Below are positions 1 to 5,129 of a DNA stretch of 6,943 bases, in pieces. Under the pieces are notes generated by a model that saw only the letters and a list, made by a program, of their open reading frames with translations, did no database searches and was not told where the DNA came from. This DNA comes from UBA4717 sp045580165 (GTDB lineage: Bacteria; Bacillota; Clostridia; Oscillospirales; CAG-272). Where the stretch lies: NCBI GenBank assembly GCA_045580165.1, contig JAZNNG010000016.1, positions 1-6,943 on the forward strand, in the 5' to 3' direction. The position numbers and the translations under genes were made by a program. Every line of letters starts with the position of its first letter. Position 1 is the stretch's first letter.

Positions 1-187
1 CCAATTCCTCTTGAATCTCTCTAATAACGGCATTTTCCGCAGTTTCACCAATTGCAACTCTTCCGCCGGGCAGATAGTAATATGGCGATCTATCGTCATG
101 CATTGCCAAGATTTTTTCGTCAGAAATCATCATAGCACAAACTCTATAATTGAATTTTTCATTACCTGATTTGAAAGATATATCCAT
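1..187 (-). CDS. Nudix hydrolase, N-terminal part (cut by left edge)
   Basis: Reading the minus strand from the ATG at 187-185 gives 62 open codons up to the window edge, beginning MDISFKSGNEKFNYRVCAMM. The stretch YYYLPGGRVAIGETAENAV followed by IREIQEEL matches the Nudix box G-x5-E-x7-R-E-U-x-E-E: G42, E48, R56, E57, E60 and E61 are all present, and only the last G-U falls outside the window. The glutamates bind the divalent metal used to cleave a nucleoside diphosphate linked to another group. The substrate cannot be told from this part; nucleotide or ADP-sugar pyrophosphatases are typical of the family. A GGGGGTG ribosome binding site at 195-201, 7 nt from the ATG, supports the start. A promoter-like sequence lies about 235 nt upstream. 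The gene lies on the same strand as the rnf operon but is separated from it by the transposase and repeat region, so it is probably an independent transcription unit. The family is sure, the specific function unknown. Confidence 0.88.
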   Translation of the reverse strand, partial: MDISFKSGNEKFNYRVCAMMISDEKILAMHDDRSPYYYLPGGRVAIGETAENAVIREIQEEL

Positions 188-194
188 TTGCTCA

Positions 195-201
195 CACCCC
201 C
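195..201 (-). promoter_or_regulatory. Ribosome binding site of the Nudix gene
   Basis: Minus-strand GGGGGTG, 7 nt before the ATG at 187. It is a variant of GGAGGTG and fixes the start of the partial Nudix gene, because no other start lies between it and the Nudix box at a suitable distance. Confidence 0.55.
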
Positions 202-241
202 ATCAAATTCTTTTCTGCTATACTGCTTTATCACCAGTTTC

Positions 242-260
242 GCCTTTGTATTACAAAGGC
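242..260. repeat. 19-bp inverted repeat upstream of the Nudix gene
   Basis: GCCTTTGTA, one central T, then TACAAAGGC: a perfect 9-bp inverted repeat about 55 nt upstream of the Nudix start. It lacks a following T run on either strand, so it is not an obvious terminator. If the promoter at 422-450 is real, it lies in the 5' untranslated region of the Nudix transcript. It could be an operator or an RNA hairpin; it could also simply belong to the surrounding repeat region. Only the symmetry is seen; any role is inference. Confidence 0.6.
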
Positions 261-298
261 ACAGGGAAAAGCCCATACCCCTAAAGTTGCGCGCACAC

Positions 299-411
299 AA
301 AGGCTCTCCCTTTGGGAGAGCTCCCGCGATAGCGGGTGAGAGGGTGTATTTTGTCGCTATTTACCCTCTCCGTCGGCTTCGCCGCCACCTCTCCCATTGG
401 GAGAGGCTTTT
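299..411. repeat. Two-unit inverted structured repeat (BIME-like)
   Basis: Two imperfect units lie head to head. Unit 1 (302-345) contains CTCTCCC-TTT-GGGAGAG, then CCCGC-GATA-GCGGG, then GAGAGGGT. Unit 2 (363-407) read on the other strand gives CTCTCCC-AAT-GGGAGAG, then a GGCGAAGCC-centred hairpin, then GAGAGGGT. The outer ends AAAGGCTCTCCC and GGGAGAGGCTTT are complementary, as are the inner GAGAGGGT (338-345) and ACCCTCTC (363-370). Each unit therefore folds as two hairpins, and the whole can fold as one long stem. This is the layout of paired REP elements. Nothing in it looks coding: the short frames across it are low-complexity repeat translations. It lies between the promoter-like sequence at 422-450 and the Nudix gene. 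Confidence 0.8.
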
Positions 412-421
412 CGTTACCCTC

Positions 422-450
422 ATTATAACACAAATCGGCAGAGAAAACAA
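422..450 (-). promoter_or_regulatory. Sigma-70-type promoter, probably for the Nudix gene
   Basis: On the minus strand TTGTTT (450-445) is separated by exactly 17 nt from a perfect TATAAT (427-422). This matches the housekeeping consensus TTGACA-17-TATAAT in 4 and 6 positions. Transcription would start near 415 and run leftward through the structured repeat and the 242-260 palindrome into the Nudix gene, giving an untranslated leader of about 225 nt. The -35 box lies in the loop and arm of the hairpin at 435-462. This is the best promoter candidate I noticed in the gene-free stretch; it has not been tested. Confidence 0.55.
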
Positions 451-462
451 TGTCTCTGCCGA
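435..462 (-). terminator. Hairpin downstream of the transposase, terminator-like
   Basis: A 10-bp stem TCGGCAGAGA / TCTCTGCCGA with an 8-nt loop. On the minus strand the stem is followed by TTTGTGTT, which is only moderately T-rich. It lies about 90 nt past the restored stop of the transposase, so it could end that transcript. It overlaps the promoter-like sequence at 422-450. It also resembles the hairpin behind trmB (1084-1115), sharing TCGGCA, TGCCGA and the flanking CAAA(A), so it may be a repeat rather than a dedicated terminator. Confidence 0.4.
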
Positions 463-477
463 AATTTATGCGTGTCC

Positions 478-505
478 GTAGGGGCGATTCATGAATCGCC
501 CCTAC
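478..505. repeat. 28-bp perfect palindrome, REP-like, with GTAG ends
   Basis: GTAGGGGCGATTCA followed directly by its exact reverse complement. It consists of the tetranucleotide GTAG, a 20-bp perfect inverted repeat, and CTAC. A GTAG or GTGG tetranucleotide beside a palindrome is the hallmark of bacterial REP sequences mobilised by REP-associated tyrosine transposases, and such a gene lies 46 bp away. Translation across it gives the peptide VGAIHESPL in short frames on both strands; these are not genes. Confidence 0.85.
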
Positions 506-731
506 AAAATACAAATATCCTTATGAGAAGGAGCCAAACGGGTGCTTTTTTTAGTCTTCGGCAAATAAGCAATCGTATTTCCATTTAATCGGATTCTCAT
601 AAATGTATTTTGCTATTTTATGTAATCATTTCTATCGCGAATAACGTGATCGTGAAAAGATCTTTGCCAGATTGGTTCTCCGACTTTTTTTGACACAGAA
701 CGTTTCATCTGACCTACCGCTGTCAAGATGC

Positions 732-758
732 TTGTAGGGGAGGATATCATCCTCCCGC
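732..758 (+). repeat. REP-like element inside the transposase gene, copy 1
   Basis: TTGTAG, then the hairpin GGGAGGAT-ATC-ATCCTCCC, then GC. GTAG lies at 734-737 and the stem arms at 738-745 and 749-756. It is a perfect 27-bp inverted copy of 903-929. It is antisense to the gene, where it encodes part of DRGRMISSPTS without breaking the frame. Confidence 0.85.
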
Positions 759-902
759 GATCAAACGGAATTAACAAGATCATATGAATGTGATTTGGCA
801 TAACGACATATTGTAACAATTCAATATGTGTATAATGCTCGGGAATTGCCTTAATTGCTTCTTCTGCAATTTTGCCATATGTTGATAAACTTGTACTTTC
901 GG

Positions 903-929
903 GCGGGAGGATGATATCCTCCCCTACAA
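903..929 (-). repeat. REP-like element inside the transposase gene, copy 2
   Basis: The same 27 bases as 732-758 but on the opposite strand, so GTAG and the GGGAGGAT hairpin run in the sense direction of the gene and encode VGEDIILPP. Identity ends sharply at both borders. The two copies are 144 bp apart and could pair to form a long stem-loop in single-stranded DNA or mRNA. Confidence 0.85.
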
Positions 930-1083
930 AATTGGACGATATTTTATCCCAAAATATATTTTTTCTGTCTTTGGTGCATATAGTGACAAAATAAGCACCC
1001 GCAGAACTATAATCATAATGTTTAAGCCGCAAATCTTTTCGTTTCGGCAAATTTTTATTATCCGTTTCTATCACCAACAACAA

Positions 1084-1115
1084 AATCGGCAAAAAGAAAA
1101 GTCCTTCTGCCGATT
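1084..1115 (-). terminator. Probable terminator behind trmB and the rnf operon
   Basis: On the minus strand the stem AATCGGCA / TGCCGATT (8 bp, arms 1115-1108 and 1091-1084) starts 7 nt after the trmB stop. It encloses a T-rich loop and is followed by TTGTTGTTGG. The tail is U-rich but interrupted, so termination may be partial. The TTG start of the transposase at 1092 lies inside the stem, so readthrough from trmB into the transposase is possible. Confidence 0.5.
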
Positions 1116-1122
1116 CTTGATT

Positions 1123-1761
1123 TTATTTCAAATACGCCTCACAACGATTGATGGTAAATCCCTTTTCCGAAAAGTTTCTTTCGTACTCGGTCACTACGTT
1201 ATCTTTTGCATACTCGCTGTTGTGAAGGTCATACGTCACGTTTTCAAGTCTGAAGCCGCACTCACAAAATTCCTCGAGCGAGAAATCAAACAGACCGCGG
1301 TTGTCGGTCTTGAAGAATATCGCGCCGTCCTCTTTTAAGATGCGCTTGTATTTTTCAAGAAAGCCCCTGTGGGTGAGTCTACGCTTTGCGTAGCCCTTCT
1401 TCGGCCACGGGTCAGAGAAGTTAAGGTAAAGTCTCTCGACCGAATGCTCGGGTAAGCACTCGCAAAGGTCTGCGGCGTTGGCGATAACGAAGCGGATGTT
1501 TTTAAGTCCCGCCGCATCCGCCTTTTCAAGCGCCAATACCATAACGTCCGAAACACGCTCGACCGCGATAAACGTAAAGTCGGGATATTTTTCTGCCATA
1601 CCGCACACGAAGCTGCCCTTACCGCAGCCTATCTCAAGGTGAACGTGCGGATTGTCGAATACCGCCGTATCCACCGTACCGTTTTCACGGTCATATCCGA
1701 GCAAAAGCTCCGAGCACGCCTCGATTCTTTCTGCGCCGTGCTTCTTTTTTCTCATTCTCAT
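1123..1761 (-). CDS. trmB: tRNA (guanine-N7-)-methyltransferase TrmB
   Basis: Transfers a methyl group from S-adenosylmethionine to N7 of G46 in the variable loop of many tRNAs; cytosolic. The protein has 212 residues, a normal length for bacterial TrmB. Visible motifs are the SAM-binding glycine loop LEIGCGKG (42-49), the acidic end of the next strand in AVE (66-68), the family signature NFSDPWPKK (114-122) followed by AKRRLT, the substrate-pocket FKTDN (150-154), and the C-terminal TEYERNFSEKG (191-201). The start at 1761 is supported by GAGGT 7 nt upstream, lying across the rnfB stop; a second ATG two codons later is less well placed. Only 3 nt separate it from rnfB, so it is almost certainly the last gene of the rnf transcript, with a hairpin following. 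No functional link between tRNA methylation and Rnf is evident; sharing the transcript may be coincidence or lineage-specific. Confidence 0.96.
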   Translation of the reverse strand: MRMRKKKHGAERIEACSELLLGYDRENGTVDTAVFDNPHVHLEIGCGKGSFVCGMAEKYPDFTFIAVERVSDVMVLALEKADAAGLKNIRFVIANAADLCECLPEHSVERLYLNFSDPWPKKGYAKRRLTHRGFLEKYKRILKEDGAIFFKTDNRGLFDFSLEEFCECGFRLENVTYDLHNSEYAKDNVVTEYERNFSEKGFTINRCEAYLK

Positions 1762-1764
1762 AAG

Positions 1765-2580
1765 TTATACCTCAAGCGCCGATTCTCTGACGCCCGTCTT
1801 AATAATGTGTCTTGGGCACTTCTCGGCGCATATTCCGCACGAGGTGCATTTTGAATAGTCTATGTGCGCGACGAAATCGTCGACCGTGATAGCGCCGCTT
1901 GGGCAGTTCTTTTCGCATATACGGCAGCTGATACAACCGACCTCGCAGTAGCTTCTTGTTTTCGCGCCCTTGTCGACCGATTTGCAGCCGACCCAGTACT
2001 TGGCGTCAAAGGGAATAAGCTCTATTATGTGCTTCGGACAAGCCGAAACGCAGTTTCCGCAGCCCTCGCATTTGGAGTAGTCCACCGTCGCAACCCCGTT
2101 TACTATCTTGATAGCGTCAAAGGTACAAACCTTGGCGCAGGAGCCGAGCCCTATACATCCGTTGGGACAGAGCTTGTCTCCGCCGCCGAGTCTTGTTGCG
2201 GCGATACAGTCGTTTGCGCCGTTGTAGATGTATTTTTTCTTTGCCACACCGGCCTCACCCGAGCACATTACCTGCGCGCGGTAGCGTGTGACCTCTCCGA
2301 CCTCGCAGCCCATAATTTCGCTGATTGCCTTTGCAACCTCGGAGCCGCCGACCACGCAAGCGGTGGTCTTGGCTTCGCCTTTGACGATAGCCTCGGCAAG
2401 AGCCGAGCAGCCTGCGTATCCGCAGCCGCCGCAGTTTGCACCGGGAAGCTCGTCGCATATCTCGGGTATCCTTTCGTCGACCTTTACTGCAAACACCTTT
2501 GCGGCAACTGCAAGCATAATTCCGAGAACGGCGCCGAGAATGGCAAACCACATTACTGCATAAAGAATATCAATTAACAT
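1765..2580 (-). CDS. rnfB: Rnf complex subunit RnfB, ferredoxin-accepting Fe-S protein
   Basis: Cytosolic-facing electron entry subunit of the Rnf complex, which takes electrons from reduced ferredoxin. The protein has 271 residues. Residues 4-30 form a membrane anchor. Next comes the Fes-type motif with C42, C50, C53 and C58 (CDELPGANCGGCGYAGC). The C-terminal half carries ferredoxin-like clusters: C138/C142/C148/C152, C171/C174/C177/C181, a run with C212, C216, C219, C222 and C226, and C245/C248/C251/C255. That suggests at least five [4Fe-4S] clusters, the long clostridial form of RnfB rather than the shorter proteobacterial one. The start at 2580 is preceded by TAAGGAG, in which the rnfA stop codon is part of the ribosome binding site (12-nt gap), so translation is probably coupled. 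The last Rnf gene of the cluster, followed after 3 nt by trmB. Confidence 0.97.
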   Translation of the reverse strand: MLIDILYAVMWFAILGAVLGIMLAVAAKVFAVKVDERIPEICDELPGANCGGCGYAGCSALAEAIVKGEAKTTACVVGGSEVAKAISEIMGCEVGEVTRYRAQVMCSGEAGVAKKKYIYNGANDCIAATRLGGGDKLCPNGCIGLGSCAKVCTFDAIKIVNGVATVDYSKCEGCGNCVSACPKHIIELIPFDAKYWVGCKSVDKGAKTRSYCEVGCISCRICEKNCPSGAITVDDFVAHIDYSKCTSCGICAEKCPRHIIKTGVRESALEV

Positions 2581-2592
2581 AAGTCTGACTCC

Positions 2593-3171
2593 TTAAAACG
2601 ACATTCCGGTAAAGCCCGAAAACGCCATTGCGATAAGTCCCGCGGTAACGAGAGCGATAGGCGTTCCTCTGAAGGGCTTCGGGGGGTCTGCAAGACTTAC
2701 TCTCATTCTTACTCCCGCGAAAAGAACTATCGCAAGAGTAAATCCGAGCGCCGACGAGAAGCCGAACGCGAGAGATTCGATAAAGTCAAAGCCGTTCTGG
2801 ATGTTGAGAAGCACCGCGCCCAGCACGGCGCAGTTAGTGGTGATAAGCGGCAGATAAATGCCGAGCGCGCCGTAAAGAGAGGGGACGAACTTGCGAAGGA
2901 ACATCTCGATAAACTGAACGAGAGCCGCGATTATAAGAATAAACGCGATGGTTTCGAGATACTGAAGGTTAAACGGCACAAGCACGTAGTGGTAGACCGC
3001 GTAGGTCGCCGCGCTTGAGACCGTCATAACGAAGGTTACCGCACAGCCCATACCGAGAGCCGTGTCGGGCTTTTCGGAAACGCCGAGGAAGGGACAGATA
3101 CCGAGGAAACGCGAGAAAATGTAGTTTTCCACAAGTATCGCGGTCAGCATAAGAATAAAAATTTCTTTCAT
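2593..3171 (-). CDS. rnfA: Rnf complex membrane subunit RnfA
   Basis: Integral membrane subunit, paired with RnfE; in Rnf and Nqr structures the two related subunits hold a [2Fe-2S] cluster in the membrane between the cytosolic and outer-face flavins. The protein has 192 residues, the usual family length. About six hydrophobic segments are seen, near 5-25, 38-60, 72-92, 102-122, 131-153 and 171-190. The cluster-binding cysteines are expected to be C26 in FLGICPFLGVS and C114 in ITTNCAVLGA. These two half-repeats run in opposite topology, as in NqrE. The N-terminal ILVENYIFSRFLGICPF is strongly conserved in the family. It starts 15 nt after rnfE behind a weak GGCGG site, so it may depend on coupling to rnfE translation. 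Confidence 0.97.
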   Translation of the reverse strand: MKEIFILMLTAILVENYIFSRFLGICPFLGVSEKPDTALGMGCAVTFVMTVSSAATYAVYHYVLVPFNLQYLETIAFILIIAALVQFIEMFLRKFVPSLYGALGIYLPLITTNCAVLGAVLLNIQNGFDFIESLAFGFSSALGFTLAIVLFAGVRMRVSLADPPKPFRGTPIALVTAGLIAMAFSGFTGMSF

Positions 3172-3186
3172 ACGAATACCGCCGTT

Positions 3187-3819
3187 TCAGGCGTTGCCCT
3201 CCTTCTTTTTGGCCTTTGCGAGGAAATAGTTCATAAGAGCGATAAGGCAGCCGAGCACGATAAACGCACCGGGAGCCTGAGCTATCATAGTGACGGGCTC
3301 AAATTTGTCGCCAAACACGCTCATACCGAAGAAGGTGCCGTTTCCGAGTATTTCGCGCACCGCGCCCAGCACGAACAGAGCCGCCGTGTATCCGACGCCC
3401 ATAAACACGCCGTCAAGCGCCGCGTAGCCGACGCTGTTTTTGGAGGCAAACGCCTCTGCGCGTCCGAGGATGATGCAGTTAACTACGATAAGCGGAATAA
3501 ACAGACCGAGAGATTCGTAAAGGCTCTCGAAGAACGCCTGCATAATAAACTGCACCGTGGTAACAAATCCGGATATTATAACTATGTAAGAAGCTATACG
3601 TATCTGCTTGGGAATGAAATTTCTGAGTAGGGATATAAATATGTTTGAGAAAATGAGGACGACCGAGGTAGCCGCGCCCATACCGAGCGAGTTTTCAACC
3701 GAGGTAGTAACGGCAAGGGTGGAGCACATACCGAGAAGCTGACCGAGAACGGGGTTCTTGTCAAGCACGGATTCCTTGAACATCACGCCGAGCCTTATGG
3801 GGTCCTTTTTCTTGCTCAT
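3187..3819 (-). CDS. rnfE: Rnf complex membrane subunit RnfE
   Basis: Paralogue and membrane partner of RnfA, corresponding to NqrD. The protein has 210 residues with about six membrane segments and a lysine-rich cytosolic tail (AKAKKKEGNA). The expected [2Fe-2S] ligands are C32 in LGMCSTLAVT and C115 in IVVNCIILGRAEAFA; the latter stretch and NPVLGQLLG are strong RnfE signatures that tell it from RnfA. The start at 3819 overlaps the rnfG stop in ATGA, and GGAGGT lies just upstream inside rnfG, so the two are translationally coupled. Nothing is odd in length or motifs. Confidence 0.97.
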   Translation of the reverse strand: MSKKKDPIRLGVMFKESVLDKNPVLGQLLGMCSTLAVTTSVENSLGMGAATSVVLIFSNIFISLLRNFIPKQIRIASYIVIISGFVTTVQFIMQAFFESLYESLGLFIPLIVVNCIILGRAEAFASKNSVGYAALDGVFMGVGYTAALFVLGAVREILGNGTFFGMSVFGDKFEPVTMIAQAPGAFIVLGCLIALMNYFLAKAKKKEGNA

Positions 3820-5129
3820 TGATTTACCTCCGCGCGTATTTCTTCAAATTCGGTATTGTAATCGAGGACCTTCTGAGCAGCATAGCAAATAGCTCTTGCT
3901 TCCTCGTCCGCCTCCTCAAACACCTCTACGTTTTCGCCGTAAACGAATTCGGTCTTTTCGGCGTCGAACTTGTAATTCGGAACTATATATTCGTGAAGTG
4001 CGTTTGCTATCTTGTCAAAGCCCGCGCCTTCGTAGCCTACGAATCTTACACCCTGAATTCTTCCGTAGTAGGTGCCTATCATAAGGTCTGCATAGTCAAA
4101 CTCGCCTGATGACACTCTGAGCTTTGCAAGGTAGCCCACGAGGCTTCCGTCGGATACCGCGAGGAACGAAAGCTCGTCAAACGGTGTGCCGCTTGTGTCA
4201 ACGGGGATCTCGATAACGCCCTTACCGTCATCCTCCCAGCCGTACATACCGCTAAGCACGCGCTCCTTGGTAAATACCGCTTTTTCAGGCTCGATCTCGG
4301 GCTCAGGCTCGCCTATAAGGTTTATTACGTCGGGGTACATACCAAGACAAGCGTTAACGCCCGAGTTTATTGCCGTTGAGGTTATGGTAGCGCCCGAAAC
4401 GGCATCTATGTCGGCACCGAGCGTAAGCTGCTCGCCGCCAAGAGCAGAGTAGCGCGAGAGATAAGCATCGTCAAGAGCCTTTGTTCCGACCGACGGGGTT
4501 TCACTGTGGCTGATGACCTTGATTCCCTTGACGTTTCTGTCAAGGTCGATACCTACAATAAGGTTTACGTCGCCGCCGAAGCCATTTGGTGAGACCTCAG
4601 CCGCGTAACCGACGTAATTTTCGCCGCCCTTTATTGCGTACACCGCGGAGACGTTTTCGTACGCAAGCTCAAGCGCCTGATATTCGGTAAGCTCGGGGAA
4701 GATGTCGGTGAGAGCCGCTTCCTTTTTCTCAAGTTCGTTTCTGGCTATTATGGGGGCGGTTATTGCGTTTGCGATCGCAAGCATTGCGGCAACCACCGCG
4801 CATATAAGCAGAAGCTTTAAGGTTATAGAAGCTATAAAAGCGGGAGTCGAAAGCTCTTTTTTCGGCTTTTTCTCCTTTGCGGGCTTTTCTTTCTTAGAGG
4901 GCTTTACACGAACGATCTTCCGCGCCTCCTCTGTTGGCGCTTCATCGCCTTCGTCAGGCGGATCACTTGCAGCAAGCTCCTCCTCGTCCGCCATCGGAGT
5001 CAGAAGCGACATCTGCTCTGGTGTTTCGTCGTTGTAGCTTTTTTCGGGAATATCGTCATCGGGGGGACTCGATATAAATATAAATTCGGAATTGAAATCA
5101 AAATCCGAGAAATCATTCTTTTTTGCCAT
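3816..5129 (-). CDS. rnfG: Rnf complex flavoprotein subunit RnfG, enlarged form
   Basis: Carries covalent FMN on the outer face of the membrane and relays electrons within Rnf. The protein has 437 residues against about 180-220 in the usual family. Residues 1-70 are acidic and probably disordered. Residues 71-93 are lysine-rich (KPSKKEKPAKEKKPKKEL), and 97-128 form the single membrane segment. The FMN-binding domain spans about 150-270, with DAVSGATITST giving the flavin-attached T248. A proline/glutamate linker (274-283) leads to an extra domain, 284-437. The extra domain resembles the first: VGYLAKL...LMIGTYYGRIQGVRFVGY matches VGYAAEV...LIVGIDLDRNVKGIKVIS. However, SGAT is replaced by EEAD (405-408), so it should not bind FMN covalently. 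The start at 5129 is firm: GGAGGT lies 7 nt upstream and the overlap with rnfD is only 17 nt, so the N-terminal extension is genuine. The stop overlaps the rnfE start. Identity as RnfG is sure; the roles of both extensions are unknown. Confidence 0.95.
   Translation of the reverse strand: MAKKNDFSDFDFNSEFIFISSPPDDDIPEKSYNDETPEQMSLLTPMADEEELAASDPPDEGDEAPTEEARKIVRVKPSKKEKPAKEKKPKKELSTPAFIASITLKLLLICAVVAAMLAIANAITAPIIARNELEKKEAALTDIFPELTEYQALELAYENVSAVYAIKGGENYVGYAAEVSPNGFGGDVNLIVGIDLDRNVKGIKVISHSETPSVGTKALDDAYLSRYSALGGEQLTLGADIDAVSGATITSTAINSGVNACLGMYPDVINLIGEPEPEIEPEKAVFTKERVLSGMYGWEDDGKGVIEIPVDTSGTPFDELSFLAVSDGSLVGYLAKLRVSSGEFDYADLMIGTYYGRIQGVRFVGYEGAGFDKIANALHEYIVPNYKFDAEKTEFVYGENVEVFEEADEEARAICYAAQKVLDYNTEFEEIRAEVNQ

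Larger units (their letters stand above)
551..1092 (-). pseudogene. REP-associated tyrosine transposase (RAYT, Y1/HUH family), frameshifted
   Basis: A Y1 transposase of the IS200-like/TnpA-REP group, which nicks and moves single-stranded REP DNA. Family signs are KRKDLRLKHYDYSSAGAYFVTICTK at the N-terminus (shown as KRKDLRLKHYDY then SSAGAYFVTICTK), the HUH motif MPNHIHMI (H101, H103), and WQRSFHDHVIRDRNDY near the end. The reading frame stops at 613-615 after DYIK. If one A is restored in the A run at 616-619, the frame continues to TAA at 551-553 and adds IAKYIYENPIKW and a short tail, which is the normal C-terminus of the family. Aligned with E. coli TnpA-REP (DYRHHVDYIYINP), the lost YIYENP carries the expected nucleophilic tyrosine, so the product of 613-1092 should be inactive. 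Start: TTG at 1092 has AAGGA 9 nt upstream, although it lies inside the hairpin behind trmB; GTG at 1074 is an alternative. Two REP-like repeats lie inside the gene. An assembly error in the A run could give the same picture. Confidence 0.85.

Noticed and set aside
188..588. Short open frames on both strands in the repeat region
   Set aside because: They translate the structured repeats; VGAIHESPL is simply the GTAG palindrome read in frame on both strands. There are no convincing ribosome binding sites and the sequence is of low complexity.
610..625. Programmed -1 frameshifting that would produce a full-length transposase
   Set aside because: The local sequence ATAAAATAG is not an X-XXY-YYZ slippery heptamer, and I see no stimulating structure just downstream. 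A plain one-base loss or a sequencing error is simpler.
242..929. A CRISPR array formed by the palindromic repeats
   Set aside because: The repeats differ in type, spacing and orientation, with no regular spacers, and no cas genes are present.
1864..2577. A 237-codon plus-strand open frame opposite rnfB
   Set aside because: It is fully antisense to a confidently identified gene with intact cluster motifs. The rich G/C third positions of rnfB explain the open frame, and its translation resembles no family.
4702..5037. A plus-strand open frame opposite the RnfG N-terminal extension
   Set aside because: It is an antisense shadow of the acidic, serine-poor coding region, with a serine-rich composition caused by reverse reading. 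The rnfG frame has the ribosome binding site and continues into a recognised domain.
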